From assembly GCF_041260155.1 (NCBI RefSeq), contig NC_091935.1, positions 3,700,001-3,764,000 on the forward strand: a stretch of 64,000 nt of DNA, in the 5' to 3' direction. Below are positions 11,580 through 23,850 of this stretch, piece by piece; position 1 is the stretch's first letter; every line of letters begins with the position of its first letter. Position numbers and translations under genes: made by a program. The notes beneath the pieces are model-generated. The model worked only from the letters and a program-made list of their open reading frames with translations, made no database searches and was not told where the DNA came from. The DNA is from Ptychodera flava. Taxonomy: Eukaryota; Hemichordata; Enteropneusta; Ptychoderidae.

Positions 11580-13436
11580 ATATTTCTTTTAATAACAATA
11601 ATTTTCACTTTGAATTTATTTTCATTATTTTTGCTTGACTCACTTTTCCACTAAAGTAAAATCCAAGTGACAATATTCATATTTCCCATTCTTTATACAT
11701 AGACTGACAAGGAAGAGTGAAAATAAAATCACTGTGATGTCCAGATTTTTTTTCAGCAAAAATAAATTTCAGTGAAACACAGTACACTACAGTATATGGC
11801 AATGAAAAAAAAAAGTTTTCTTTTTGTTTTGTCCTTGGTAATTATTACTCATTGTGATTTTTATAACTCTTTCTCTTTTTTTTTAATACGTTTCATGTGT
11901 AAGGCATGAACTATATTTTTCCTCAGATGTTTTTGCCAAAATAAATTAAATAAATCTTTATTTTACAATTTTTTATAATGTATCGAACCCATTTTCCTTT
12001 CCAAACCCTTAAAAATATATTGAAATTACCAGTATTGAACTGAACATACACATATAGTTTTTACGTTTCATTAACACGGGACATGGTTATTTTTTATAGA
12101 ATATATAGGTTATCAATGCGGTGATTCTCCATGTTACCTGGTTTTTTTTATAGTCTTGACACATGTGTTTTTTTAACACCAAAGTAGGTAATTTACCACT
12201 TTGGATAGGGATATAGTGATGTGCCAAAGTATTCCTAAGCCAAACTGTGTTAAGAGTTAAGAGGTGAAATAACACAGCAGGGCAGCTTTAGCTTGCCCTG
12301 CTGCGTTATTTTCTAGTTCATACGGGAACGGAACGAGAACGGATACCTCATCACTTTCTGCGCGCTCTAAACATGTTCTGATGATGTCACACGTTCTCTT
12401 GTCGTTTGGCAGTCGTTTTCTACGAGAAACTGCCACTTTTCTCGTAGACCTTTTCCGAGAGCGATTTTCACGCTCGCTTCGCAATAGACTTGATATTCAA
12501 AACTTACACCCCTTTCGTTTTGGATTGTTGCTCTTGGTTTTATCGATCGCCGTCTGATTTTGAGATATTTTAGGGAACAAAAAGGAAAAATGACGTCCTG
12601 CACTGCACTCACAGACGACGGCACACTCGCGGCAGACGTCGTTACACAGCACTGTCAATAACAGTGCGGACGCAAATATGCGATTTTTCCGTTGTTATTA
12701 TGCCAAATTCCATCGTTGCCAAGGGGTCCTGGCGTGCGCTTTAGAGCAACATCAGACTGACTTGGCGACGGTTCAGGTAGGTGGAGCTCTCCAAATTTTC
12801 GTTTAATTTCGCCAAGTAAGTTTGAGATCAAATATTTTAAGTAATCTTATTTTAAGAATACTGGTCTCCGATCAAAATTGACCGTTCATGCAGTAATCCT
12901 CCTCTAAATAATGTAAATATGCCCAAAGAAAACTGACATTACTGACGATAGTGGATTGCATCGTTAGGAGAAAGTTGTCGGTATTATGTCCTGCTTTCTG
13001 ATGTTAACATTTTCGTCTCACGGCCTTATCTTGAACACTTTTGGTAATTTCCGTAACACTTTATGTATAGGAATAGATTTTGTTAATATCGCTTCTGGAG
13101 GAGGTAATTTGACAGTATGATAGCATGTGAAATGCAGACACCTGAAAACCGGAAGTACATTAACTTCCCAGGTGATATAATTGATGATAACTTCGTTCAC
13201 AATATTCATATTTAGTATCACGGTCGTTTAATCCAGTTATTTGTTATAGGGAAGCATTAAGTTGATAATCTTCTGTCGCTTATTTAATGTATTATCATGC
13301 AGAATAGCTATAACCGTCGCGGTATTTCAAAAGCAATACCATGCAAGTTACCCTCGAGCCACAGTCACTTGCTGTTCGAGATACGGTGGTGGCCGCTTTG
13401 GTATGCATTAGAAATATAGGAAGTCGGGAAATGGAA
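11580..13436. other. Non-coding stretch with one strong hairpin
   Basis: No protein-like frame is convincing. 12315-12700 is more CpG-rich than its surroundings. A 30-bp stretch at 13003-13030 (gttaacattttcgtctcacgg, then ccttatc) recurs at 18863-18890. Confidence 0.4.
12268..12310. repeat. Hairpin, 17-bp arms
   Basis: aataacacagcagggca and tgccctgctgcgttatt form an almost perfect stem around a short gctttagct loop. There is no adjacent gene to make it a transcript terminator. It is likely a foldback remnant. Confidence 0.6.
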
Positions 13437-13439
13437 TAA

Positions 13440-16045
13440 GGGACGATTCAGAATTTACTTCCAGGGGGGGTTGGAGGATTTTCAGGGGGGCCACCCATTT
13501 TTCCCAAGAAAATTTGGGGGGGGGCAGACAAAAATACCACAATCTTTTAGGGGGGCCAAGGAAAAAAACCATCAATTCAATATTTGCCTAGAATTTCTGA
13601 TCTCTACAAAAGAGAACCATAGACGCTACCTGGGTGACAGATAAACTCAACATGTTTAGTTAAACTCCTTTAGCTGCCAAATTCGGTAATATTCACAGTG
13701 GTTTGTTTTATGCATCTATAGCAGTATCTTGTTCTCCTCCCTGAAGCGTTATTAAATGTCCAGTATTTAGCATGTCAATACAAACCATACAGTGAACAGT
13801 CAGGGTTGTTTTTGTTGAAAAGAGATCTCAGATCAAGTCCAGACTAGAATTCATTTATCAACAATAACAATGGTCATTTATGTTCACACTGGTATGTTGC
13901 TAAATACAGCATTGGGTGTTCTATGTAGTGATAGAATAACAAACAAATGCTGATACACAGAGATGAACATTGAACAAATGCTAAAAATTACAGCAAATGT
14001 CTTTTTAAGGTTGGGTTTACCTTGTAGCTTGTAAAGCAGTTGAAAGTTGCATGATAAAGAAGTGTTAATTATGCAAATGTATGCAAATCACCGATTTCTT
14101 GGCTTCTTTTGCCTCCCAATTTCAAATTTCCAAAGAATTTAACTCCACTCCGGCTGGGTCAAATTTTCTGAAATTTCACATTATGTTTTTTAAATGCTAT
14201 ATAACACAACAACTATCAATTGGTTTTGTTTGGCAATAAAGCTCTTACATTTTTAATAAGAGGCATTTTGAATAAGAGGCATTTTAATTTTGCTGATCAT
14301 GATTTTAATCAATTATTAGAGTGTCAGTCTTTAAACCCCTACAATTTTAAAATGAGGATGGATAATGCCAAATAAAATACTTGTTTTTTCTACATGAATA
14401 CTCTCCTTTCAAATGAAATATTACATTTCAGAAAATACTGTCTAGATTTTGACTTAAATAAATTTTTATCATTAATACAAAAATTGAGGTTTTTTACCCC
14501 AAATATACACCCACTTCATCCTTTGAGTAAACTACTGCTACTGCTACTCTTCTTTTCTGCTCCTTTTTTCTATGTTTCATTCTCATCAATTTTACCCTTT
14601 CTAAATTTTTTAAATGTTCTACATAACTTTTTACAGTGCTTACATCTACTATAAACTTTTTGAAAATAAATTTATGGCCGTCTCATCTTCAAGGTGCTTT
14701 TCAGCGAATAGTTTTTTAATGTTGAAAATAATAATATTATGTATTACTGTCAAAAATATATGGTGAAAAATTTACAAAGGGTTGATTTTCCAATAATCCT
14801 GTGTGCATCCAGAAGATCATGTGGCACTGCGCCAATGCTATGGTGTCGGATTGTTGAAATATTGTGTACACAAGAAATTTGCTGTAGTCCAAGAAGTGAT
14901 CTCAGTGAGTATGAGGCTAGGAGAAATGTGGATAGGCTTACACATTGTGTATTGATGCTAATACTTATGTGTCCCATTCATTCTGATATGTATAATCAAA
15001 GATTTCACAGTGGCGGCTGGCAGAAAAGGCGAAAAGGCAAAAAAACAAATTAACATTTATTGTTTCGTGTCATCTGAAAACATGCGCATCATGACTATTT
15101 TAAAATTAAAGTTTGTTAAAAAAATTTGAAATATGCATGCTCTGTCAATTTTGAAAAATACTGCTGACAAAATGTGAATTTTGACTTGCACAGGATTGTG
15201 TGCATTTTAATATGAACATTGGATTGTGAATGGAATGAGCAGAATAAAATGTGAATTCATGTTTTGGATAAGGTGTTTTGTCCAAGAAATGTTCTAAAAT
15301 ATTCCTCAGCATTTTTGCTTTCAGTGGCAGCTACTTGGTTTTATGATAACCAAATTAGAAAAAAAAAGAGAAAATTAAAAACAAGTTGGCTTTCACCAAT
15401 TTTAATTCCTAATGTTTAAAACTTTCACCGTGAGTCTGCAAATATTCAGCATCATCAAATGAAAATGTATGCTGAACGTGTGCATGTACATGTACATCTC
15501 ACTTTCCAGAAATATCTGGATATCTGCAAATGATGTACCATTAAACTTCAAGATATATATCACTTTGCCAATTATCTGCTCCCTGATTTTCTGTTCACCA
15601 TTTCTAACTGACGTCTTTGCTTGTCTTTGTGTGCATCATATGTATCAGTGAGACATAACGAAAAAAGTATTCATATTTAGTAATTAACTTTTCTTTAGAA
15701 ATTTACAACCAGATATGTTTATTGCTACCCTTTCCAAAAGTGTGCCACTTGCAGTCCCTGCAAATCATTCTTTTTATAGTCACATAACCCTGAAATGATT
15801 TGTTATATCATCGATTAATGTCCACTAGGCCCTACAGTTCCTGCAACTTGTTAGACTGGATATGTCTATAATGTACCGTATAAGCATGCATGTATATATT
15901 AGGGGGGGGGCATGGAAAAAAAACAGGAAAGATGAGGGGGGCCATAGATTTTTTCTATAATTTACTAGGGGGGCCATGGAAAAAAATCACCGAGAAAATA
16001 GAAAATCCTCCACCCTCCCCCTGGAAGTAAATTCTGAATCGTCCC
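13440..16045. mobile_element. Harbinger-type DNA element, non-autonomous, 2.6 kb
   Basis: The terminal inverted repeats are GGGACGATTCAGAATTTAC (13440) and its complement (ending 16045). They extend inward through CTTCCAGGGGG and GGAGGATTTTC, with further aggggggcca repeats just inside both ends. It is flanked by TAA at 13437-13439 and 16046-16048, the 3-bp TWA duplication typical of PIF/Harbinger. The interior is AT-rich (13.6-15.9 kb) with no transposase-like frame. The family assignment rests on ends and TSD only. Confidence 0.75.
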
Positions 16046-16048
16046 TAA

Positions 16049-17019
16049 CCGCTATACGCACGTACAGCCAAGTTCGGAGACGGATTTTCCTGACAAAAAG
16101 CTATAGTTTACTTAATAAACCAGCATCGATGGCGTCCAATACGTCTCTGAATCCACACCTGTTATAGTCTATCATCAATAAAGATCTCCTTGCATTTTTG
16201 GGTACGATTTCCGATTCTTCTCTTGATTTTTCTCTGAGTGTCTACAATGTGACGTAGTATTAAACATGAAAAAAACAAAGTCCCCTTCCTATGACCCGCG
16301 TCTTTAGCCATAGCAGTGACTATTTTTTAGCTTCACCTGTACACACTAGAGAGTATGATAGTCTAGAGGGCAATGATGTATACCAAGTACGCTGAAGTTC
16401 ATTTCAAGTATAGGGAGTCTATTGGGAGTTCAGATGTGTATTAAGTTTGTGTGATAAAATCCTATCATAGACAAATGAGAGCATGCTGACATTAAGTATT
16501 ACGATTCCACAGAACAGCTGATATGGAACGATGTTTTGAGATAGAGAAAAATCCTTTGTTTTACGTAACAATATCTGCTACTGATATATGTTACTACATC
16601 ATGCATGTATATCCACTGAAGAGATAATTTTCAAAGAGTGTCATTCTTTATAAAATTCACGCACTAAAGTGACCTAACAATTGACTGAGGACTTGATGAA
16701 TAATCATTGACAAATACTTTAAAACATATGTATAATAAATGATAAATTTCCTGGTTTTTAATATGCATGTATATTAATAAGTGGTGTGAACTTATTCTTT
16801 CAGATCAACTCTACATGAACTGACGGCCAGTGAGCATGATGCGTGACTGCCACAAGACTGAAACATTTAAATTTCTTTTTGAGATGTCATTACAACAATG
16901 ATTTAGGCCTATTGCCACTGAAGACATAAATCATTTGTTTTATTAAAATCTAGATTTGCTGCAATTTTATGAATTTTGATTGAAAATGAACTCAAAGTTC
17001 CGTCATAAGATTGTGACAA
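16049..17019. other. No gene recognised
   Basis: AT-rich, non-coding, without clear repeats or motifs. Confidence 0.35.
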
Positions 17020-17790
17020 TGATATTGAAAAATGTAGAAAGCGAAAAGCTGTTTGGTGTGGAAGATTCAGAGTCATTTAACATGGACATCACGTGTTGAT
17101 AGTATTGTGAAAAAATAAAGAGTAATCTGTATCTTCTTGCCAGAATTTAAGCATTTTACCAGTTTCAGCAAGGCGTCAGTTTTATAACAGTTTCATTATA
17201 CCATATTTTGATTATGATCTCGGTGTTTGGAGTTGTTGTAGTCAAAAGGATATGGATCATTTGAACTGTCGTTTAAAGCGGGCAATGCGACTGACTTTGA
17301 ATTTGTGACATTGGTACCTCATCCATTAAAATGTTTACACTTCTACAATTGTATCTGCTATCCCATCGCTATAAGTACAACCTAGTAGTGTCTGTTTACA
17401 AGGGTATGTTGTGGCCAGTCTCCTCCATACATCCGGGATATGATAACAAAGTACAAAGATCCACAAAGATCTTTAAGATCTGTTTGTAATAAAGCTCTAC
17501 AAGCTCCATTTGCTAGAACCGAATTATTAAAGCAGTCTTTTCGAGTAATTACCTGTACAACAATGTGCCTACAGCAATAAGAAGTTGTACAAGTGTTAGA
17601 GTTTTTAAGCAGGCTTGTTACAAATTTTATCGACAAAGCTTTTTGTACACTTTTACATGAAACCTGTCTGTGTTGTAATGTTGTTGTCATCTGATACTTT
17701 GTCTTCTGTATATAAGTTTTCTTTGTGTTTGACCTTTGTGAAAAGAGGCGTATACCTATCATGGCTATAGAGTTAAAATAAAGTTTATAT
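17020..17790 (+). pseudogene. LINE reverse-transcriptase C-terminal remnant
   Basis: Translated fragments in shifting frames match the carboxy part of CR1/Rex-like LINE proteins. They are SRVDSIVKK, then RRQFYNSFIIPYFDYDLGVW (the FYNSxIxPxxDY motif), DHLNCRLKRAMRLTLN, IRDMITKYKDPQRSLRSVC, a PFARTELLKQSFRV segment, and NNVPTAIRSCTSVRVFKQ. A 3' UTR with ttaaaataaagtttatattg ends near 17790. Several frameshifts and stops, and no 5' RT core, mark it as a 5'-truncated dead copy, distinct from the LINE at 0.8-8.7 kb. Confidence 0.8.
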
Positions 17791-18280
17791 TGTTGTTGTA
17801 TTGTTATAAGATATTTATTGCATCAAATTGTAAAAGATTTATAATACGAATTTTAGTTTCGGTTAATCGCATAACCTCATCAATTTAGCCTGTACTTTTG
17901 GAACAATAATTGTTAAAATAATCGAACTCAGGTATAGCTTTGAAGCTGTGATTCTTGTAATTTTTTCCCTTTCTGGCTCAATATGCAAGTGTGCATTTCA
18001 GAAAAATCAGTGACAATCAGTAAAAGTCCATTTATGTTTATAGTAAATTTATATTAACCACTTCAGAGATACAAGGCTTCAGTGAATCGCCTTATTTAAA
18101 TATGCTTAATTTTCTGCACTTTTATAGGGGAGATACTTTCTCCCGCGCAAAAGTTGAGGATGAGATTCTTTGAGAAACGCGTCAATGAGTATCGTCGCCA
18201 GAGGGCAACCTTCACGCTTGCGCTTTAGCTGTTGTTTGCGGGATTTGCAAGGACTAACTGTACCAGTCAGTGCTGTTTTA
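17791..18280. other. No gene recognised
   Basis: AT-rich sequence with nothing I can support. Confidence 0.3.
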
Positions 18281-18860
18281 TTAAAGGGGAAGTTCACCAA
18301 GGATGATTTTTACATATGTGGTAGCTCTGTGGTCATTTACCCAGGAAAAACTATTTTCACAATTTATAACTCGCCAGATTTTTTACAAAAACGATAAAAA
18401 TAGTACAGGAAGCTGCCCATGTAATTTGAATCATGGGAAAAAAGCTCCAAGTTTGGAAGGGACCATCTCCGGACTGGTATGGCCCCACACATAGTCCACT
18501 CACAGTAACACGGTAATAGACAGCAACACAAAATCTGACAGTGGACGGTTTATTATAAGTGAATCATCGTTCATGCAAGGATACTCAGTATAAACAAAAG
18601 TTATGTAAGTACGCACAGCCGAGTTTAAGCATGGGTGAGTGGACAATGCCATACCCATGGAAAAATGGTCCCTTCCATATCACATTATGCAAGCTCCAAG
18701 CTTGGCGCTTTTTCCCATGATTCAAATTACATGGGCAACTTCCTGTACTATTTCTATGGTTTTTTGTAAAAGATCTTGCAAGTTATAAATGGCGAAAATA
18801 GTTTTTCCTGGGTAAGCTTGCACATATGTAAAAATCATCCTTGGTGAACTTCGCCTTTAA
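18281..18860. mobile_element. TTAA-flanked foldback element
   Basis: TTAA at 18281-18284 and 18857-18860 flanks arms of about 225 bp. The left arm at 18285-18506 begins AGGGGAAGTTCACCAAGG and the right arm ends ccttggtgaacttcgcct. The arms also share tttttacatatgtg, a ggaaaaactattttc stretch and a catgggaaaaa stretch. The spacer of about 125 bp is non-coding. TTAA duplication with long inverted repeats fits a piggyBac-mobilised or similar MITE. Confidence 0.8.
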
Positions 18861-19338
18861 AGTTAACATTTCCGTCTCACGGCCTTATCGCCAAAACTGA
18901 GGGCACAGCGTTAAAGTTTGATTTCTGTGTAAAAGGACAGTGACAAAATCAAACTTGGAGAAGACACATGGAATGAGCACGACCGGAAAATTCAGGAGTG
19001 AATGAGTTGTATTTTCTGTCAAAACGCACGAGACAACATTTTGACTTCGCGATTTTTCTGCAATATAAACAAATAAGACACTAAATAATGCACGATTTGG
19101 TAATTCTAACTATCTATCTTTCAATTCGCCTAGTTATAAGTAACATAAAATGAATTCTCGGTGAGCTATAGGCGAAATTTCTTTACAATGTGTAGCGCTA
19201 GATTTAGTGATTTTTTTTTGACATTTTCGCGTTCCATACCACCCACGAAGGAAAATCGATTTTGCGCGTCTCGGGTATCTGCGTCCGCACTGTAACATTC
19301 AGTCTAGACTGAAATTAACAGGGGAAAACTAAAAACGA
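18861..19338. other. No gene recognised
   Basis: Non-coding flank of the satellite block. It begins with the short repeat gttaacatttccgtctcacg shared with 13003. Confidence 0.35.
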
Positions 19339-20763
19339 AGGGGGAAGGGGGAAGGGTGAATACTAAGGCTTACGATATTCTCTCTTTAAGTCGATAAAAT
19401 TTTGATAACACTATGCAAAAATGAAATATTGCCCTGACTTTGATAAAAATACGCAAAAATGAAATATTATCCTCACGCTAAAGGGACTTATGTCAGTAGA
19501 AGAAGGACGGGGCTGGGGCTTTGTGCACAATGCAATATATACCAGCACTAGCACGAACCTGATGGGGACCTATAACTGTCACTGATACCATTTAGGGGCT
19601 ATGATATGATATGCACTGTGTTAGTAGAGAACACATATAAAAATATGCAAAAATGAAAAGTTGTCCTTTCGTTTAAGGTACTTATCTTATTGGACGAAAA
19701 CGGAGGGCTTTGTGCATAGTGCACTATACACAAGCACTAGCATCATACTGATCTGGCCCATTACAGTCCCTGATGCAAAAAAGGGGACATGATATTCACA
19801 GTGTCAGTACAGACCAGTTTGATAGAAACATGCAAAGTTAAATTATTGCCCTCACGCTTAAGGGATTTATGTTATACGACGAGAGGGAGGGCTTAGCATA
19901 TAATGTATAATATGGAGGCACTACCACAATGCTGAAGACAGGGCCTATAACTTTCACCGATGCAACGAAGGGGACATGATATTCTCAGTGTCAGAAGAAA
20001 ACATATTGATAAAAAGATTAAAAAATGAAATATTGTGCTCACGCTTAAGACACTTATCTTATAGGACGAAGGGGGAGGGCGTTGTGTATAATGTGCAATA
20101 TACTGGCATTACCACAATGCTGAAGATGGGACCTATAACTTTCACTTATGCCATGAAGGGGGACATGATATTCTCAGTGTCAGAAGAGAACATATTGATA
20201 ACAAGATTCAAAAATGAAATATTGTGCTCACGCTTGAGGGACTTATCTTATAGGACGAAGGGGGAGGGCTTTGTGTATAATGTATAATATAGAGGCAGCA
20301 CATCCATACTTAGGCAGGACCTTTAACTTTCACTTATGCCACGAAGGGGGACATGATATTCTCACGTCCCCAGTGCGCTGGGAGTGTGAGAACACAGTGT
20401 GAGATCAATTTGTTCTCACACTCTGTATTGCTGCGCGACCGAACACCTCGTATGTGAAACGTATGTTGATTGGTCAATTCTGCTCAGCGCCCAATTCCCT
20501 GTACGAATTATTTGACGAATAGAACATCGCGTAATGTACAACTGGCACTACAGCGGACAGACGACTGAATCGCAGAGTGAACAGGTTGTTCTAGATTTGA
20601 GTACGGTCAGCGCGGCGTCGGCAACAAATACACGGAGGATGACCGCTTTTATGTTGTAACGGGAGAATTCAGGCCATTACAATCCTATCGGCTGTTTACG
20701 CTCGTCGACATATTTTCTGGAGAAGAACTGACTTGACAGCGATACAGTTAGCGAAAGACTTCG

Positions 20764-20982
20764 ATGAGCGAGCCATTTGCACACGAGGCTGTAGCAGACG
20801 ACAGCTTTCACGCAATGTCATCAACAGATGGCCACCAGAGCTGTTTCGCAACATTTTCCTCAGATGACCTAGAGAATTTTGTGGCTGACCAACAAAACAA
20901 AATTGCCATATCGGTAATATACATGTTAACGTGTTTGATATGCTTATCAATGAAAGGAACTTCATTTTTCTGTGCGGAATGA
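20764..20982 (+). CDS. 72-codon ORF of the insert, copy 1
   Basis: The predicted peptide starts MSEPFAHEAVADDSFHAMS, continues with FSSDDLENFVADQQNK, then a hydrophobic IAISVIYMLTCLICLSMKG end. Against the second copy there are only three differences in the frame, one of them silent. The acidic DDLENFVxxQQNK segment faintly resembles the start of DUF3504/ZMYM-like recombinase-derived proteins, but this is weak. It could be the first exon of a larger autonomous element's gene, reading by chance into non-coding sequence after QQNK. Function unknown. Confidence 0.4.
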   Translation: MSEPFAHEAVADDSFHAMSSTDGHQSCFATFSSDDLENFVADQQNKIAISVIYMLTCLICLSMKGTSFFCAE

Positions 20983-21091
20983 TACAAATGAAACAAGAGC
21001 AATCGGGTGCTGGTTTTTTGATAGTATAAACCTTGTACCTACCACAATAAAATGCAATTTTCTAAAGATATTGGAGGGACGTGAGAAAAAT

Positions 21092-21232
21092 AATCCCACA
21101 CCCCAATGGGTTGGGATGGAATGTCTCACACTCGTTGGGGAATTCTGTCTCACACTCGCCTTCGGCTCGTGTGAGACAGAATTCCCCAACTCGTGTGAGA
21201 CATTCCATCCCAACCCGTTGGGGTGTGGGATT
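21092..21232. repeat. Long terminal hairpin of the insert
   Basis: Arms of about 65 bp, beginning aatcccacaccccaa and ending ttggggtgtgggatt, are nearly perfect complements around a gccttcggc centre. The internal motif tctcacactcg / cgtgtgaga repeats within each arm. In the second insert the right arm is cut short. Confidence 0.9.
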
Positions 21233-21429
21233 CTATTATTCTCAGTGTCAGAAGAGAACATATTGATAACAAGATTCAAACGTGAAATATTGTGCTCACG
21301 CTTAAGGGACTTATCTTATAGGACGAAGGGGGCTTAGTGCATAATGTATAACATACAGGCACCATCACATTGCTGAAGATAGGACCTATAACTTTCACTT
21401 ATGCCACGAAGGGGGACATGATATTCTCA

Positions 21430-22267
21430 TGTCCCCAGTGCGCTGGGAGTGTGAGAACATAGTGTGAGAACAATTTGTTCTCACACTCTGTATTGTTGCG
21501 CGACCGAACACCTCGTATGTGAAACGTATGTTGATTGGTCAATTCTGCTCAGCGCCCAGTTCTCTGTACGAATTATTTGACGAATAGAACATCGCGTAAT
21601 GTACAACTGGCACTATAGGGGACAGACGACTGAACCGCAGAGTGAACAGGTTGTTCTAGATTTGGGTAGGCCTACGGTCAGCGCGGCGTTGGCAACAAAT
21701 ACACGGAGGATGACCGCTTTTATGTTGTAACGGGAGAATTTAGGCCATTACAAACCTATCGGCTATTTACGCTCATCGACATATTTTCTGGAGAAGAACT
21801 GACTTGACAGCGATACAGTTAGCGAAAGACTTAGATGAGCGAGCCATTTGCACACGAGGCTGTAGCAGACGACAGCTTTCACGCAATGTCATCAACAGAT
21901 GGCCACCAGAGCTGTTTCGCAACATTTTCCTCAGATGACCTGGAGAATTTTGTGGCTGACCAACAAAACAAAATTGCCATATCGGTAATATACATGTTAA
22001 CGTGTTTGATATGCTCATCAATGAAAGGAACTTCATTTTTCTTTGCGGAATGATACAAATGAAACAAGTGCAATCGAGTGCTGGTTTTTTGATAGTATAA
22101 ACCTACCACAATAAAATGCGATTTTCTAAAGATATTGGAGGGACGTGAGAAAAATAATCCCACACCCCAATGGGTTGGGATGGAATGTGTCACACTCGTT
22201 GGGGAATTCAATCTCACACTCGCCTTCGGCTCGTGTGAGACAGAATTCCCAACTCGTGTGATTCTAT
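21430..22267 (+). mobile_element. Inserted element within satellite, copy 2
   Basis: Nearly identical to copy 1 over its length and flanked by the same tattctca words (21422-21429, 22268-22275). It is 34 bp shorter, mainly because the terminal hairpin has lost most of its right arm (22190-22267). Identical flanks and the 1,071-bp spacing indicate tandem duplication of insert plus monomer rather than an independent insertion. Confidence 0.8.
21835..22053 (+). CDS. 72-codon ORF of the insert, copy 2
   Basis: The frame is the same as in copy 1, with L-to-S (CLICSSMKG) and C-to-F (FFFAE) changes near the end and one synonymous change in the DDLEN codons. The leader with gtaacgggagaattt is also conserved. 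Product unknown. Confidence 0.35.
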   Translation: MSEPFAHEAVADDSFHAMSSTDGHQSCFATFSSDDLENFVADQQNKIAISVIYMLTCLICSSMKGTSFFFAE

Positions 22268-23850
22268 TATTCTCAGTGTCAGGAGAGAACATATTGATAA
22301 CAAGATTCAAAAGTGAAATATTGTGCTCACGCTTAAGGGACTTATCTAATAGGACGAAGGGCTTAGTGCATAATGTATAACATACAGGCACCACCACATT
22401 GCTGAAGATAGGACCTATAACTTTCACTTATGCCGCGAAGGGAGACATGATATTCTCAGTGTCAGAAGAGAACATATTGATAACAAGATTAAAAAGTGAA
22501 ATATTGTGCTCTCGCTTAAGGGACTTATTTTATAGGACGAAGGGGGGCTTAGTGCATAATGTATAATATACAGGCACCACCACATTGCTGAAGATGGGAC
22601 CTATAACTTTCACTGATGCCATTAAGGGGGACATGATATTCTCAGTCTCAGAAGAGAACATATCGGTAACAAGATTCAATATAGAAATACTGTGCTCACG
22701 CTTAAGGGACTGATGTTATAGGGCGAAGGGGGAGGGCTTTGTGTATAATGTGCAATATACAGGCACCACTAGAATGCTCTGAAAGACAGCGCCTATATCT
22801 TTCACTGATGCCACAAAGAGGGGACATGATATTCTCAGTTTCAGTAGAGAACATATTTATAAAAAGTTTGAAATATTGTACTCGTGCTTAAGGGACTTAT
22901 CTCACGTGACGAAGGGGGGGGGCTAAGTGCATAATGTGTAGTATACTGGCTCCACCGCAATGTTGAAGACAGGACCTATAACTTTAAATTATACCACGAA
23001 GGGAGACATGAATTCTCAGTATCAGTAGGGAACTGTTTCATAGAAATATTCAAGCTTAAGATATTTTTTGTCCTCAGGCTTAATGCACTTATATTGTCAG
23101 GCGAAAGGGGAGGGCTTAGTGCATAATGTATAATATACAGGCACCACCACAATGCTAAGGATGGGACCTATAACTTTCATTTATGCCACGAAGGGGACCT
23201 GATATTAACAGTTTCAATAGGGAACGGTGCAAAGTTTAATTATTGTCATCAGGCTTAAGGAACTTATCTTATGGGATAAAGGGGGAGGTCTTCGTGTATT
23301 ATGTCTAATATTTAGGCACCACCACCATAATAATTGCGGGGCCCATAAACTAGAAATTATGCCTCGGAGGGAGACATGATATTGACAGTGTCAGTAAAGA
23401 AAGGTTGATTCAAACTTGCAAAAGAAAAATTTTGTCCTCATGCTTAATGGACTTATGGTGTAGGACGAAAGAGGTGGGGCTACATACAATGCAATATGTA
23501 AAAGTTCTAGCACCATACAGATCGTGGGGCCTATAACAATCATTGATGCGATGACGGGGAAATGATCTTTAATGTTTAAGTAGAGAACACTTTAATAACA
23601 AGATTCGAAAACGAAATATTGTCCTCTGATGTGAGGGACAATGCATGATATACAATCGCCAGACTAAAGAGAGCAATTACTTTCTATCAATGCCCTGAAG
23701 AACATGATATTCAAAGTTATGTTAGAGATCGTGTTGATAACAATAGGCAGGAATGAAATATTGTGCTCACACTTCATATATTTATTTTATTAAACACATG
23801 GCGAGGGCTATGTGCACAATGCACCATATACAAGCAAGACTGTAGTGGCA

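Larger units (their letters stand above)
20365..21236 (+). mobile_element. Inserted element within satellite, copy 1
   Basis: The satellite word tattctca occurs on both sides (20357-20364 and 21237-21244), an 8-bp target duplication. The insert begins cgtccccagtgcgctgggag, holds a 72-codon ORF with a GC-richer leader, and ends in a large hairpin. No ordinary terminal inverted repeats are evident. The whole unit plus one satellite monomer is repeated 1,071 bp downstream. Confidence 0.75.
19339..23850 (+). repeat. Satellite block, about 188-bp monomer, + orientation
   Basis: About 17 diverged monomers repeat the landmarks acgaagggggagggctt, gtgcataatgtataatat, ggacctataactttcac and ggacatgatattctcagtg. 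The landmark gacatgatatt recurs at about 19972, 20161 and 20349, and again at 22443, 22629 and 22822, spaced 186-193 bp. Monomers are most alike in the middle and decay at both ends. Two 0.84-0.87-kb inserts interrupt it. Confidence 0.9.

Noticed and set aside
12367..12624. Arg/Lys-rich minus-strand frames
   Set aside because: They overlap in two frames in CpG-rich sequence, with no family features and no splice support.
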